From assembly GCA_012728855.1 (NCBI GenBank), contig JAAYEH010000103.1:24994-88993 (forward strand): a stretch of 64,000 nt of DNA. The letters run 5' to 3'. The notes under the pieces are model-generated. The model searched no databases. It was not told where the DNA came from and was given only the letters and a program-made list of their open reading frames with translations. The position numbers were made by a program, and so were the translations under genes. The stretch comes from Rhodopirellula sp. (GTDB taxonomy: Bacteria > Planctomycetota > Planctomycetia > Pirellulales > Thermoguttaceae). How positions within the stretch are numbered: position 1 is the first letter of the stretch; every line of letters starts with the position of its first letter. Below, piece after piece: positions 35,276 through 43,933 of the stretch.

Positions 35276-37090
35276 TTACGCTCCGCGGCGGGCGAGCCGC
35301 TTGCGATCAATAGTCGCCAAGACGCCCTTCCGCAGGCGGATCGATTGCGGGGTGACCTCGACGAGTTCGTCCTCGTCGATGTATTCCAAGGCGGTTTCCA
35401 GCGTGAGAAACCGCGCCGGCCGCAAGAGGATGTTGCGGTCGCTGCCGGCGGCGCGGATGTTGGTGAGTTTCTTTTCCTTGGTCGGGTTGACGGCCATGTC
35501 GTCGCCGCGGCTGTTCTCGCCGACGATCATCCCTTCATAGACCACATCGCCGGGACTGACGAACATGTCGGCCCGCTCCTGCAATCCATCCAAGGCGAAG
35601 GCCACCGCCCGGCCGGAAACCATCGACACGAGCACCCCGTTGGCGCGGCCGGCGATCTCGCCTTCCATGGGCCGGTAGGCTTCGAAGCGATGGTGAATGA
35701 TCGCCGTCCCCTGCGTGGCGTTGAGCAGCCGGGTTCGCAGGCCGATCAGCCCTCGGGCCGGGATGGAGAAGACCACGTAGGTATAGTCCTGATGCGTGCT
35801 GGTCTCGACCATCTGCCCGCGCCGCGCGCCGACCAGTTCCATCACGGGACCGAGCTTATCGGGCGGGACTTCGACGACGAGCGTCTCGAACGGCTCCTCG
35901 AGCTTGCCGTTCCGCTCGCGGACAATCACGCGGGGCTTGCCGACCGACAGTTCGAACCCTTCGCGCCGCATCGTCTCGATGAGCACGGAGAGATGGAGCA
36001 GTCCGCGGCCGGAGACCTCGAAGGTCTCCGCCCCTTCGATCGGCGCGACGCGCAGCGCCACGTTCTTCTCCAACTCCTTCATCAGCCGTTGGCGGAGGTG
36101 GCGGCTGGTGAGATACTTCCCCTCGCGGCCCGCCAGCGGCGAGGTGTTCACGCCAAAAATCATCTGCAGCGTCGGTTCGTCGACCATCAGCCGGGGCAGG
36201 GCGCGGCGGACTTCCACATCGCTGATCGTGTCGCCGATGGTGACCGAATCCAGCCCCACCACCGCGGCGATGTCGCCGGCGGTCGCCTCGGCGACCTCGG
36301 TGCGTCCCAGGTTGTCGAAGAGAAATACCGAGGCCACTTTCGACACCGTTTCCACACCGCCGGCCTGCATCAGGGCAACCTGCTGGCCCTGGCGGATGCT
36401 GCCGCAGTCGATCCGGCCGATGGCGATGCGGCCGACGTAATCGGACCAGTCCAACGTGGTTACCAGCATTTGCAGCGGCGCGCGATCGTCGACTTCGGGA
36501 CCGGGGACCGACTGGAGCACCAGGTCAAGAATCGGATGGATCGACGTGCCACGCCGGGCCGGATCGTCGGTGGCGTAGCCGTCGCGCGAGCTGGCGAAGA
36601 TATGCGGGAAGTCGGCCAGCACGTCGTCGGCTCCCAGGTCGAGAAACAACTCGAAGGTCTCGTTGAGCACCTCGTAGGGCCGCGCGTCGGGCCGATCGAT
36701 CTTGTTGACAACGACCACCGGCTGCAGTTTGCACTCCAGCGCTTTGGAAAGGACGAACCGTGTTTGCGGCATCGGCCCCTCCGCCGCGTCGACAAGCACC
36801 AACGCTCCGTCAGCCATTCGCAACACCCGCTCCACTTCCCCGCCGAAGTCGGCGTGGCCGGGGGTATCGATCAAATTGATCTTCACCCCCCGGTACGGCA
36901 GCGAGATGTTCTTGGCCAGGATCGTGATGCCGCGCTCGCGCTCCAGGTCGTTGGAATCGAGAATCCGCTCTCCGACCAGTTGGGCGGAGCGGAACTCACC
37001 ACTCTGCCGGAGGAGGCAGTCGACCAGGGTGGTCTTGCCGTGGTCGACATGGGCGATGATGGCGATGTTACGGATATCGTTGCGGCGCAT
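35276..37090 (-). CDS. typA: Ribosome-associated GTPase TypA/BipA
   Basis: This 604-residue translational GTPase has normal family length. The G domain shows G1 [10 protein letters not shown], the effector-region Thr in ERGITI, G3 [12 protein letters not shown], and G4 [10 protein letters not shown]. Domain II ([22 protein letters not shown]) and the EF-G-like domains III and V ([37 protein letters not shown]) follow, and the BipA-specific C-terminal domain ends [11 protein letters not shown]. It binds the 70S ribosome and helps 50S assembly and stress adaptation. It stands alone; a TATAAT lies at 37130-37125 on its strand. Confidence 0.97.
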   Translation of the reverse strand: MRRNDIRNIAIIAHVDHGKTTLVDCLLRQSGEFRSAQLVGERILDSNDLERERGITILAKNISLPYRGVKINLIDTPGHADFGGEVERVLRMADGALVLVDAAEGPMPQTRFVLSKALECKLQPVVVVNKIDRPDARPYEVLNETFELFLDLGADDVLADFPHIFASSRDGYATDDPARRGTSIHPILDLVLQSVPGPEVDDRAPLQMLVTTLDWSDYVGRIAIGRIDCGSIRQGQQVALMQAGGVETVSKVASVFLFDNLGRTEVAEATAGDIAAVVGLDSVTIGDTISDVEVRRALPRLMVDEPTLQMIFGVNTSPLAGREGKYLTSRHLRQRLMKELEKNVALRVAPIEGAETFEVSGRGLLHLSVLIETMRREGFELSVGKPRVIVRERNGKLEEPFETLVVEVPPDKLGPVMELVGARRGQMVETSTHQDYTYVVFSIPARGLIGLRTRLLNATQGTAIIHHRFEAYRPMEGEIAGRANGVLVSMVSGRAVAFALDGLQERADMFVSPGDVVYEGMIVGENSRGDDMAVNPTKEKKLTNIRAAGSDRNILLRPARFLTLETALEYIDEDELVEVTPQSIRLRKGVLATIDRKRLARRGA

Positions 37091-37124
37091 AGCGAGGGTG
37101 GTCCTGGCGGGATAAAGTCCCTTA

Positions 37125-37130
37125 TTATAA
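37125..37130 (-). promoter_or_regulatory. Possible -10 element of typA
   Basis: Reads TATAAT on the minus strand, 34 bases before the typA start codon. A weak TTCTCA lies 17 bases further upstream in the -35 position. Confidence 0.45.
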
Positions 37131-37182
37131 CCGGACTCGCTGGGAATGAGAAGCTACTCCGCTCGGGGCCCTCTATGGCTTA

Positions 37183-37280
37183 GAGCCTATCCCAAAACCT
37201 TGGCGGAGAGGGGGACAGGCACATTTTGCTCCGAAGACTCCGCAAAATGAGCCAGTCCCCGGCGGTTTTGGGATAGGCTC
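37183..37280. repeat. GGGGACAGG-type double hairpin, copy 2
   Basis: Outer arms 37183-37199 (gagcctatcccaaaacc) and 37264-37280 are perfect complements. An inner pair, ggggacaggcacattttgc at 37211-37229 with gcaaaatgagccagtcccc at 37242-37260, matches except for two bases. It has the same layout as 3664-3739 and 53582-53680. Confidence 0.75.
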
Positions 37281-37336
37281 TTAATCCCTTCTCGTCCTCG
37301 CTCCAGCCAAAACGAACCCGGCACGCTCCCGATGCA

Positions 37337-37370
37337 AACAGCCCGGCTGCTGGAAAGCAGCCGGGCTGTT
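37337..37370. terminator. 15-bp perfect hairpin with GGAA loop
   Basis: aacagcccggctgct (37337-37351) pairs exactly with 37356-37370. It lies 31 bp beyond the stop of the leftward esterase gene and is a good terminator candidate. Similar hairpins occur at 45686-45719 and 56438-56466. Confidence 0.7.
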
Positions 37371-37400
37371 GATCGCGCAGATCCTCGCTAGCCGGAGCTA

Positions 37401-38948
37401 CTATTGCCAATCGTCGGTCCGCAACGGCGAGGCCGGCAGGCCCGCCGAGTTCACCAAGTTGCAAACCGGGTTCGACGCCCAGGCATAACGCACCGCGACG
37501 GGCTTTTTCACACCGGGGCTGGAGACGACGACCTTGTTGCCCTCGATCTTCGCGTCGGCGAAGACGAAGTTGCGATCCTCAGCGGCGATGGCAAACCCCT
37601 TCACCGGGCCGCCGTCGCTGGTCTTCAAGCCGTCGCCGGCGTGGTCGAACTCGACGACGATCGTTCCGTCCTTGACGCAGGCCGACGTGGAGAGCGGACC
37701 GCTATAAACGATCGGCTTCCCGTAGGTCGTCCGCAGCGCCCACAGCGCCAGGCGGCGGCCGACTTCCTGCTTGTTCTTGGGATGGATGTCTTCGGCCTCA
37801 CCGATGTCGACGGTGATCGCCATGCCGGTATTGGGAACCGACAGCGTCTTGCGCATCTCTTCCTGGACAGTCACCCATCCGCTGGGCTCGACCGGCTGCT
37901 GCTGCACGGCGCGGAAGTTCGGTAGTTGGACCCAAAGGAACGGAAAGTCGCCTTGCTTCCAGTCCGCCCGCCAGTTGGCGATCATCATCGCCAACTGCAT
38001 CCCGTAGAGATTGGCCTGATCGCCGCCGGCATTGCTCTCGCCTTGATACCAGATGGCGCCTTGCAGCGCGTAGGGCACCAGGGGAGCAATCATACCATTG
38101 TAGAGGCTCGCCGGCCGGTGCGGGTTCTTCAGCGGTTCGACCGGGGCGCGAGGGCCTCGCGGCGGCTCGTGCCCTTCCGACTTGGCCTTGGCGACCTGCT
38201 TCTTCCAAACCGCCAATTGCTTCTCGTACTGTGCCTGGGCCGCGGCAGGATCCCAATTGGCGACCTGCTGCTTCCAGCTTTCCAAGAGCGGAGCCAGCTT
38301 CGGCTCGGCCTGCTGCACAGCGATACTGGTCCACGCCTGCACCGGCGTGCCGCCCCACGACGAATTGATCAGACCGACCGGCACGTCGAGTTGCTTGTGC
38401 AACTCCCGGCCGAAGAAGTAAGCCGTGGCCGAGAAGCCGCCCACCGTTTCGGGGCTGCAAACCGCCCAGTCGCCCCCGCAGCGATCCTGGGGCGTTTCGG
38501 CGGTTTCGCGGGCGACGGTGAACATCCGGATCCGCGGATGGTCGGCCGCGGCCTTCTCTTCCGGAAAATCCTTGGAAGAAGCCACCGTCATCGCCATGTT
38601 CGATTGCCCGGAGCCGAGCCAGACTTCGCCCACCAGCACGTCGGCGATCTCGATGCGATTCTTGCCCTCCACAACGAGTTGCAGCGGGCCACCGGCTTCA
38701 AGGCTCGGCAGGCGGACAGACCACTTGCCTTTCTCGCAGGCGACGGCGGACTTGGTCTGCCCGGAGAGGGTTACCGTGACCTTTTCTTGCGGATCGGCCC
38801 AGCCCCAGACGGGGATCTCGATGCCGCGCTGGATCACCATGTGATCGGAGAAGAAGGACGGCATCGTCACGTCGGCTGAGGCCGCCGATGCCAGGACGAG
38901 CAGAAACAGAGTGAGCGGGAAGAACGCAGCCAAACGCCTCATACGCAT
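37401..38948 (-). CDS. Secreted sialate O-acetylesterase-like hydrolase
   Basis: This 515-residue protein starts MRMRRLAAFF with AGGAGA upstream and a signal peptide ending near ASAASA. The N-terminal beta domain (MPSFFSDHMVIQRGIEIPVWGWADP) and SGNH/SASA esterase core are typical: Ser116 in the GSGQSNM nucleophile motif, INSSWGGTPVQAW, IWYQGESNAGG, and the catalytic-site DIHPKNKQEVG near residue 395. A helical insert rich in Ala, Gln and Lys (about 225-275) is longer than the minimal fold. Such enzymes remove acetyl groups from sugars, and the family is common in planctomycetes for glycan degradation. Confidence 0.93.
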   Translation of the reverse strand: MRMRRLAAFFPLTLFLLVLASAASADVTMPSFFSDHMVIQRGIEIPVWGWADPQEKVTVTLSGQTKSAVACEKGKWSVRLPSLEAGGPLQLVVEGKNRIEIADVLVGEVWLGSGQSNMAMTVASSKDFPEEKAAADHPRIRMFTVARETAETPQDRCGGDWAVCSPETVGGFSATAYFFGRELHKQLDVPVGLINSSWGGTPVQAWTSIAVQQAEPKLAPLLESWKQQVANWDPAAAQAQYEKQLAVWKKQVAKAKSEGHEPPRGPRAPVEPLKNPHRPASLYNGMIAPLVPYALQGAIWYQGESNAGGDQANLYGMQLAMMIANWRADWKQGDFPFLWVQLPNFRAVQQQPVEPSGWVTVQEEMRKTLSVPNTGMAITVDIGEAEDIHPKNKQEVGRRLALWALRTTYGKPIVYSGPLSTSACVKDGTIVVEFDHAGDGLKTSDGGPVKGFAIAAEDRNFVFADAKIEGNKVVVSSPGVKKPVAVRYAWASNPVCNLVNSAGLPASPLRTDDWQ

Positions 38949-39105
38949 CGCATTGTCTCCTGAAAACTAGAGTTGTCGGACACCGTGCGGCCAATATACG
39001 TGGGTGCGGCGGAGAGTGCAACTGCTGCAAGCCTTGCAAAACAACCCTGGATGCGAAATCATGAACGGTCGGTTTCAACACCTCGTCTTCGAAGGAGCAC
39101 CACGC

Positions 39106-40023
39106 ATGGCGATCAGCAAAGCGGAAGCGGGCAAGACACGAATCGGCTGGATTGGCACCGGCGTGATGGGCTCGAGCATGTGCGGTCACTTGCTTCAGGC
39201 CGGCTTTGCGGCAACCGTATTCACGCGCACCCGCGCCAAAGCCGAATCGTTGTTGGCGCGCGGGGCGCAGTGGGCCGACAGCCCCAAGGCCGTCGCCGAA
39301 GCATCGGACGTGATCTTCACGATCGTCGGATACCCGGCCGACGTGCGAGCGGTCGTTCTGGGCCCGGACGGGGTGCTGGCCGGCTGCAAGGCGGAGGACA
39401 TTCTTGTCGACATGACGACCAGCCAGCCGTCTCTGGCGGCCGAGATTGCCTCCGCGGCGGCGGCGAAGCGGGTCCATGCGATCGACGCCCCGGTCTCCGG
39501 CGGCGATATCGGCGCCCGCGAAGCCCGGCTCTCGATTATGATTGGCGGCGAAACGGAGGCGGTCGAAGCGGTCCGACCCTGTTTCGAGCGGATGGGCAAG
39601 ACGATTGTCCACCAGGGTGGTCCGGGCGCGGGGCAGCATACCAAGATGGTGAATCAGACCCTCATCGCCGGCAACATGATCGGCGTTTGCGAGGCCCTGC
39701 TCTACGCCTATCGGGCCGGGCTCGATCTGGAGACCGTTCTCGAATCGGTCGCCTCCGGCGCGGCGGGAAGCTGGTCGCTCTCGAACCTCGGACCTCGGAT
39801 CATCGCCAACCATTTCGAGCCCGGTTTCTTCGTGGAACATTTCATTAAGGACATGGGTATTGCCTTGGAAGAGTCGAAGCGGATGGGGCTGTCGATGCCC
39901 GGCCTTGCCCTGGCGCACCAGCTCTATCTGTCGCTGCAAGCGATCGGCCACGGCCGCGACGGCACGCACGCGCTGGAGCTGGCGCTGGCGGCGATGTCGG
40001 GAGTGGATTGGAAAGGCCGATAA
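39106..40023 (+). CDS. NAD-dependent beta-hydroxyacid dehydrogenase
   Basis: It encodes 305 residues; ATG 39106 follows GAAGGAG, and the 34 in-frame upstream codons lack protein character. The Rossmann motif is [34 protein letters not shown] matches the substrate-binding signature of the 3-hydroxyisobutyrate dehydrogenase family (DAPVSGG) and QHTKMVNQ near residue 180 contains the catalytic Lys. The C-terminal helical domain includes [22 protein letters not shown]. The exact substrate (3-hydroxyisobutyrate, tartronate semialdehyde or similar) cannot be decided. No pathway genes are adjacent. Confidence 0.93.
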   Translation: MAISKAEAGKTRIGWIGTGVMGSSMCGHLLQAGFAATVFTRTRAKAESLLARGAQWADSPKAVAEASDVIFTIVGYPADVRAVVLGPDGVLAGCKAEDILVDMTTSQPSLAAEIASAAAAKRVHAIDAPVSGGDIGAREARLSIMIGGETEAVEAVRPCFERMGKTIVHQGGPGAGQHTKMVNQTLIAGNMIGVCEALLYAYRAGLDLETVLESVASGAAGSWSLSNLGPRIIANHFEPGFFVEHFIKDMGIALEESKRMGLSMPGLALAHQLYLSLQAIGHGRDGTHALELALAAMSGVDWKGR

Positions 40024-40212
40024 GGATCGGCGAATGAATAACTGTCGCGACATCGAAGTGGGAAGGGGTCGGGAGTCTTTTTTTTCGTGTCGGCAGGAAA
40101 AAGCGCTGTCCATCCACGAAAGCGTCGTCCGGCCGACACGAAAAAAAAGACTCCCGACCCCCTCGGCCCCACCACCGCCGGTAAGTACGACAGTTATTCA
40201 TTCGCCGATCCT
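40023..40212. repeat. 190-bp nested palindrome
   Basis: Outer arms 40023-40047 and 40188-40212 are perfect 25-bp complements. An inner pair of about 29 bp (ggggtcgggagtc, then eight T and cgtgtcgg, from about 40066) pairs with about 40133-40162. The left arm starts at the last base of the dehydrogenase stop codon, and the right arm ends about 40 bp before the next gene. The T-run after a GC stem could terminate the upstream gene. Confidence 0.8.
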
Positions 40213-40253
40213 AAGCAACCTTGCACGATCTTCATCGCCCGCGAGAACGCCGC

Positions 40254-41255
40254 ATGAAACGCCCTTGTGTGTCCTGCCTGGTCGGTCTCGTTTTCGTCGC
40301 CGCCGCGCCGGCCCTCTGCGAGGAACCTCTCCCCGGCATCGTTTTCGTATCGGACGAGATCTTCGGCCCGCGCCACGAAGGCAAGGATCTGCCGCGGCCC
40401 GGAACGAATCACTGGCGCGAGGGCTATATCTACCACCGCGCCACGACACAGCATCCTTTGGAGCGGACCACGACACCGTCGCGCCCGGGCCGCCATCTCT
40501 ATACGCTCGTGCCCGCGGCTCCCGGTGGCGTCCTCACCCGCATCACGCACCTCACCGAGGGCGAGGTCTTCGATCCCGAACCGTCCTACGACGGCCGGAG
40601 AATCCTCTTCAGCATGCGGCGCGACGGCGAGGACTGGTTCAACCTCTACGAAATCGGCGCCGACGGCAACCGGCTGGTGCAGTTGACCGACGGGCCGTTC
40701 AACGACGTCTCCGGCGTCTACCTTCCCGACGGCCGCATCGTCTTCGTCAGCGACCGCGCCGGCTATCTCGAAGAGTATCACGAAGAACGGACCGAGACCC
40801 TCTGGACCATGAATGCCGACGGCTCCGGCATGGCGCAGTTGACCTTCAATCCCGGCACCGTCTTCGATCCCACGGTCCTGGCCGACGGGCGGATTGCTTT
40901 CAGCCTCTGGGACACTTTCCTTTTGAACATCCCGCCGGCCGACAAGCATGAAACCTACCTCATGACCATTCGCCCCGACGGAACCGAGGAGGGGCATTTT
41001 TTCGGCGCGGGCGAGCATCGCTTCTTCAGTCGCGAACGCCACTCCGGAAGCCATCCACTGTCTCCGGGAGGCGTTGCGGCGCGACGTGCCCGAGCGAAAG
41101 CCGTTTATGAATCGCTACCTGCAACACGGGCCGCGGCCGGAGGAGTATGCCCTGTTGCGTGGACTGGTTCTGGCGGGCGTGGTTCCCGAGATCAACGACA
41201 TCGGCCTGATCATCGGGCTCTTGCCGGGCACGTTTCTCGAAAAGCCGCGATTTGA
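40254..41255 (+). CDS. Secreted PD40 beta-propeller protein, 3' part out of frame
   Basis: The frame opens MKRPCVSCLVGLVFVAAAPALC (signal peptide) and gives good propeller sequence: PGIVFVSDEIFGPRHEGKD, EPSYDGRRILFSMRRDGEDWFNLYEIG, YLPDGRIVFVSDRAGYLEEYH, LADGRIAFSLWDTF, TYLMTIRPDGTEEGHFFG. From about residue 255 (position about 41020) it degrades into Arg/Ala/Gly-rich shadow sequence up to the stop at 41255, while a different frame takes over as the HEAT protein at 41074. The real protein therefore ends or shifts frame near 41020-41040. Either a deletion joined two genes or a frameshift split one long propeller-HEAT protein. Confidence 0.7.
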   Translation: MKRPCVSCLVGLVFVAAAPALCEEPLPGIVFVSDEIFGPRHEGKDLPRPGTNHWREGYIYHRATTQHPLERTTTPSRPGRHLYTLVPAAPGGVLTRITHLTEGEVFDPEPSYDGRRILFSMRRDGEDWFNLYEIGADGNRLVQLTDGPFNDVSGVYLPDGRIVFVSDRAGYLEEYHEERTETLWTMNADGSGMAQLTFNPGTVFDPTVLADGRIAFSLWDTFLLNIPPADKHETYLMTIRPDGTEEGHFFGAGEHRFFSRERHSGSHPLSPGGVAARRARAKAVYESLPATRAAAGGVCPVAWTGSGGRGSRDQRHRPDHRALAGHVSRKAAI

Positions 41256-42798
41256 GGATCGGTTGAGACCGGAGTCGCAGCGAGTGCTCCTCGGTCGAAT
41301 GCTGTTGGAAAAAGCGGGATTGCGTCAACGGGCAGTGGCTCTTCTGGCCGACGTACTCAACGGCACACCGTCGGCGGCAGGCGATCCGCTCTACGACGAG
41401 ATTCTCAGAGGGATCAATCTGGAACGTCCCTACGCCGAACATCGCCGGCCGTTTCCCGTCGTCGAGCGGATCGAGCCGGAACAAGCTCTGTGGTTGCTGG
41501 GATGCTTGGCGATCGACCGCTCGGAAGTCGCGGAGGAAGCCGTTGCTGCCTTCCTGGCAAGCAACAACTGGCGGGAGCGGATCGACGCGGCGGTGCTGCT
41601 CGACCGGCTGGGATTCGGCGGCAAGGCTGCCGCCGTTCTGGAAACGGATGCCGACAAGCCGTACCCGTTCAGCGAGATCATGGGGATCGGCAAGAGCCAC
41701 TACGACACGAATTTCCGCGACAAGTGCTACCTGGTGACGGCCTTGGCGAACCATATCGACGACGTGGGCCGGTTGCAGACGTTTGCCGATCCGAAGCGAC
41801 GGTATCGCGACGTCCGCTACGGACTGGCCGTCGGACTAGGCCGGCGCGGCAGGGCCGACGGCATTCCGCTGCTGGCCCAGATTGCCACGCGCGATCCGAT
41901 TTCGGTCGTGCGCCGTCAAGCGAGGGAGTCCCTCCTTGCCATCCAAGAGAGCCATCGACTCGCACGCCGGCCCCTGCCGGAGGTCCGGCTGTCCGAAGAG
42001 ATGCCGCTGGAAGCCTGGTATCCTCCCCGTGGCCTCGACTGGCCGCCGCCGGTGGTCGAACCTCGCCCGCTGCACGATCTGCCCAACGCCGACCCCCTGG
42101 AGATTCTCGGGCGGCAAATCGCCGCGGGACTCCAAGCGGAAAACTACCGCGACCTCAACAACTCCAACAACCAGGCCCCCGGCGCCACGCGGATGATGAT
42201 CCGCGGAATGCTCCCCTTTTCACGCGCCGTGACGGCGCTAACGACCTTTCCGGCGGAGCAGACGAGGCCGCTTCTGCGGCAACTGCTCGCCGCGCCTTAT
42301 CCAACAGCCAACTATCTGGCTCTGCGACAGTGCGGCGATCGCGATGATCCCGGATTGGAAAGCGAACTAATCGAGGCGCTGGACAAGTGCGTGCAGTCTT
42401 CCGACACCGTACGTTTCTATTGGACGTGCGAGGTTCTCGGAGACCGCCGCTTGCCTGCGGCAGTTCCTGTTTTGTCAAAGCTCGCCTTCGAGGAAAATCC
42501 GCCGGGACTCCACGGGCCGGCCGGCATGGGGCACGGCTATCCGGCCGCCCGAGCCATTACCCGCATCCTCGCAAAAACGGATTCGGCGGAAGTCCGACAA
42601 CTCCTCGCTGCCGAGAACATCTGGCTCCGCGCCGGCGCCCTCGCCGGCTTGGCGGAGGCACGTGCCCAAGGCACAGGGCAAATCCTGGAGCAATTGCTCT
42701 TTATTCGCCAACCGGCCCTGATTCGCGACCACACCCGCGTCGGCCTAAATCGTCTTACCCCCCCACGTCGCCCCCCCCAAAAAACAAAGGACGAATGA
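41074..42798 (+). CDS. HEAT-repeat protein lacking a normal start
   Basis: Up to 574 residues from a TTG at 41074; an ATG at 41107 (MNRYLQHGPRPEEY) is the first normal start but has no clear ribosome binding site. The protein-like frame can be followed further upstream to about 41008 (IASSVANATPEAIHCLREAL), inside the preceding gene, which argues that the true N-terminus is missing or fused. The rest is all-helical HEAT-like repeats (NNWRERIDAAVLLDRLGFGGKAA, YRDVRYGLAVGLGRRGRADGI, AENIWLRAGALAGLAEARAQG), with a Pro-rich linker near 305-345. No signal peptide is seen. It is probably the C-terminal part of a propeller-HEAT protein or a gene truncated at its 5' end. Confidence 0.65.
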   Translation: MRRDVPERKPFMNRYLQHGPRPEEYALLRGLVLAGVVPEINDIGLIIGLLPGTFLEKPRFEDRLRPESQRVLLGRMLLEKAGLRQRAVALLADVLNGTPSAAGDPLYDEILRGINLERPYAEHRRPFPVVERIEPEQALWLLGCLAIDRSEVAEEAVAAFLASNNWRERIDAAVLLDRLGFGGKAAAVLETDADKPYPFSEIMGIGKSHYDTNFRDKCYLVTALANHIDDVGRLQTFADPKRRYRDVRYGLAVGLGRRGRADGIPLLAQIATRDPISVVRRQARESLLAIQESHRLARRPLPEVRLSEEMPLEAWYPPRGLDWPPPVVEPRPLHDLPNADPLEILGRQIAAGLQAENYRDLNNSNNQAPGATRMMIRGMLPFSRAVTALTTFPAEQTRPLLRQLLAAPYPTANYLALRQCGDRDDPGLESELIEALDKCVQSSDTVRFYWTCEVLGDRRLPAAVPVLSKLAFEENPPGLHGPAGMGHGYPAARAITRILAKTDSAEVRQLLAAENIWLRAGALAGLAEARAQGTGQILEQLLFIRQPALIRDHTRVGLNRLTPPRRPPQKTKDE

Positions 42799-42822
42799 CC
42801 AATGACCAATGACAATTCCCTC
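42783..42822. repeat. Tandem (gaccaat) short repeats
   Basis: Successive gaatgaccaatgaccaatgac units start 15 bp before the HEAT gene stop and continue past it. A related tract in the other orientation (tcattcgtcatttgtcattt) follows the GspF gene at 27660-27680, so this is a small dispersed family. Confidence 0.55.
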
Positions 42823-42898
42823 TTGCTCCTCTCAAATCCGCGCCGTAAAATTCCTTCAGTCAGGCATTGATCGCCTCATGCCGCCAAGGGGTCGCATT

Positions 42899-43000
42899 AT
42901 GAGCGTCGAAATGATCAAAGCCGCGGTCGACGGTGGCGTTCTCTTTGCATTCTGTGCCTTGTTGCTCGCCTTGGGAGTCTACTGGCTCGGTCGCCGTTGA
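42899..43000 (+). CDS. Possible 33-residue membrane microprotein
   Basis: ATG at 42899 is preceded by AAGGGG at good spacing. The product MSVEMIKAAVDGGVLFAFCA, continuing to ALGVYWLGRR, has one transmembrane helix and a positive C-terminus. A longer in-frame version from 42809 is unlikely because its extra residues are not protein-like. No family is recognised; it could be chance, but site and helix argue for a real gene. Confidence 0.4.
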   Translation: MSVEMIKAAVDGGVLFAFCALLLALGVYWLGRR

Positions 43001-43050
43001 GAATCACTCGAACCGCGACGAAGCCATCGACCAGAACAGGCTTTTGAGGT

Positions 43051-43117
43051 AAAGTACGTTAGGCTTTCCGGCCTGCCTTTGCGTTAAGGTCAGGCAGGAA
43101 CACCTGACGTACTTCAC
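43051..43117. repeat. Imperfect hairpin repeat (aagtacgt ends)
   Basis: The left arm near 43051-43077 (aaagtacgttaggctttc...) pairs imperfectly with 43092-43117 (...cacctgacgtacttca). It lies just before the membrane protein gene at 43129 and looks like a dispersed intergenic hairpin. Confidence 0.55.
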
Positions 43118-43128
43118 TGGATTTCAGC

Positions 43129-43854
43129 ATGTTCGCGGGCACCTTTTGGCTTGTTGTCAGCGGCGGTTGTCTCCTCGGGCAAACCGGCGTTGAAAGCCTC
43201 GAATCCGAGTTCGCCATCGCGCGCGGCGCGGCGGCGGATCCCGGCGGCATTGTGCCGGCCTTCCTGTTCGTGCTGTTCATTTGCGCCCCCGCCGCCTGCA
43301 TCCTCGCCTACTTGATCTTGTCCCTGATCATCGCGCGATGGGACTACCGCAAGGCGATCTCCGATTCCGCTCTCCGGAAAGACACGTTTGCCTCCTCGGC
43401 GGTGCTCCTGATGATCGGCTACGCCGCGACCTTTGTCATGGTCGGCGCCATCTCCAACTCCTGGGTGATGAGCGGGATCAACATCGCGACGAATATCCTT
43501 TGGGGTGTGACGTTCCTCCTCTTCTATTTCCTCTATCGTTTCGCGAAAGCCGATTACAGCCTTTCGGCCCGCGTGAAAACGGTGTACGGCATCTCGCTCG
43601 TGCTGGCGGCGGTGCTCTGCAATCTTTTTGTCAAAGGATGGTCTCCGGTCGAAATCGCCACGAATCTCTACGGCGCCTCCTTCACGATCGCCCTGTACGG
43701 CGCCCTGGCCGTGCTCGTGCTCCTCTACTTCACTATCGGCATTCTCAATAAGCGGCGTCGAATCGCCACGCAGAAGAAAGAACTGGATGAGGCGGCAAAG
43801 CTCGTGGAAGCGTTCGAGGCTCAATCCAAAGGTCGAAAACCGGAGCCGGCGTGA
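43129..43854 (+). CDS. Multi-pass membrane protein of unknown function
   Basis: This 241-residue protein has a signal or first helix (MFAGTFWLVVSGGCLLG) and then five or six transmembrane helices: IVPAFLFVLFICAPAACILAYLILSLII, SSAVLLMIGYAATFVMVGAI, ILWGVTFLLFYFLYRF, GISLVLAAVLCNLF, YGALAVLVLLYFTIGIL. The C-terminus is a charged helix (KRRRIATQKKELDEAAKLVEAFEAQSK) likely in the cytoplasm and perhaps coiled. The start is set by the first ATG after the hairpin; the ribosome binding site is weak. No conserved motif suggests transport or catalysis. Confidence 0.75.
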   Translation: MFAGTFWLVVSGGCLLGQTGVESLESEFAIARGAAADPGGIVPAFLFVLFICAPAACILAYLILSLIIARWDYRKAISDSALRKDTFASSAVLLMIGYAATFVMVGAISNSWVMSGINIATNILWGVTFLLFYFLYRFAKADYSLSARVKTVYGISLVLAAVLCNLFVKGWSPVEIATNLYGASFTIALYGALAVLVLLYFTIGILNKRRRIATQKKELDEAAKLVEAFEAQSKGRKPEPA

Positions 43855-43933
43855 CTGGCGGCAATAGTCGTTCTTCGCAAGACAATCGCCCTGCCACTCC
43901 GCAATCCGGACAACCGTCCGTACCGCAGGTCCG

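Noticed and set aside
35034..35300. A tRNA or riboswitch in the repeat-rich gap
   Set aside because: The hairpins do not form a cloverleaf and have no conserved riboswitch core; terminal repeats and flanking duplication explain them better.
35345..37183. A 612-codon plus-strand frame opposite typA
   Set aside because: typA has all G motifs; the plus frame has the typical shadow composition and no start signal.
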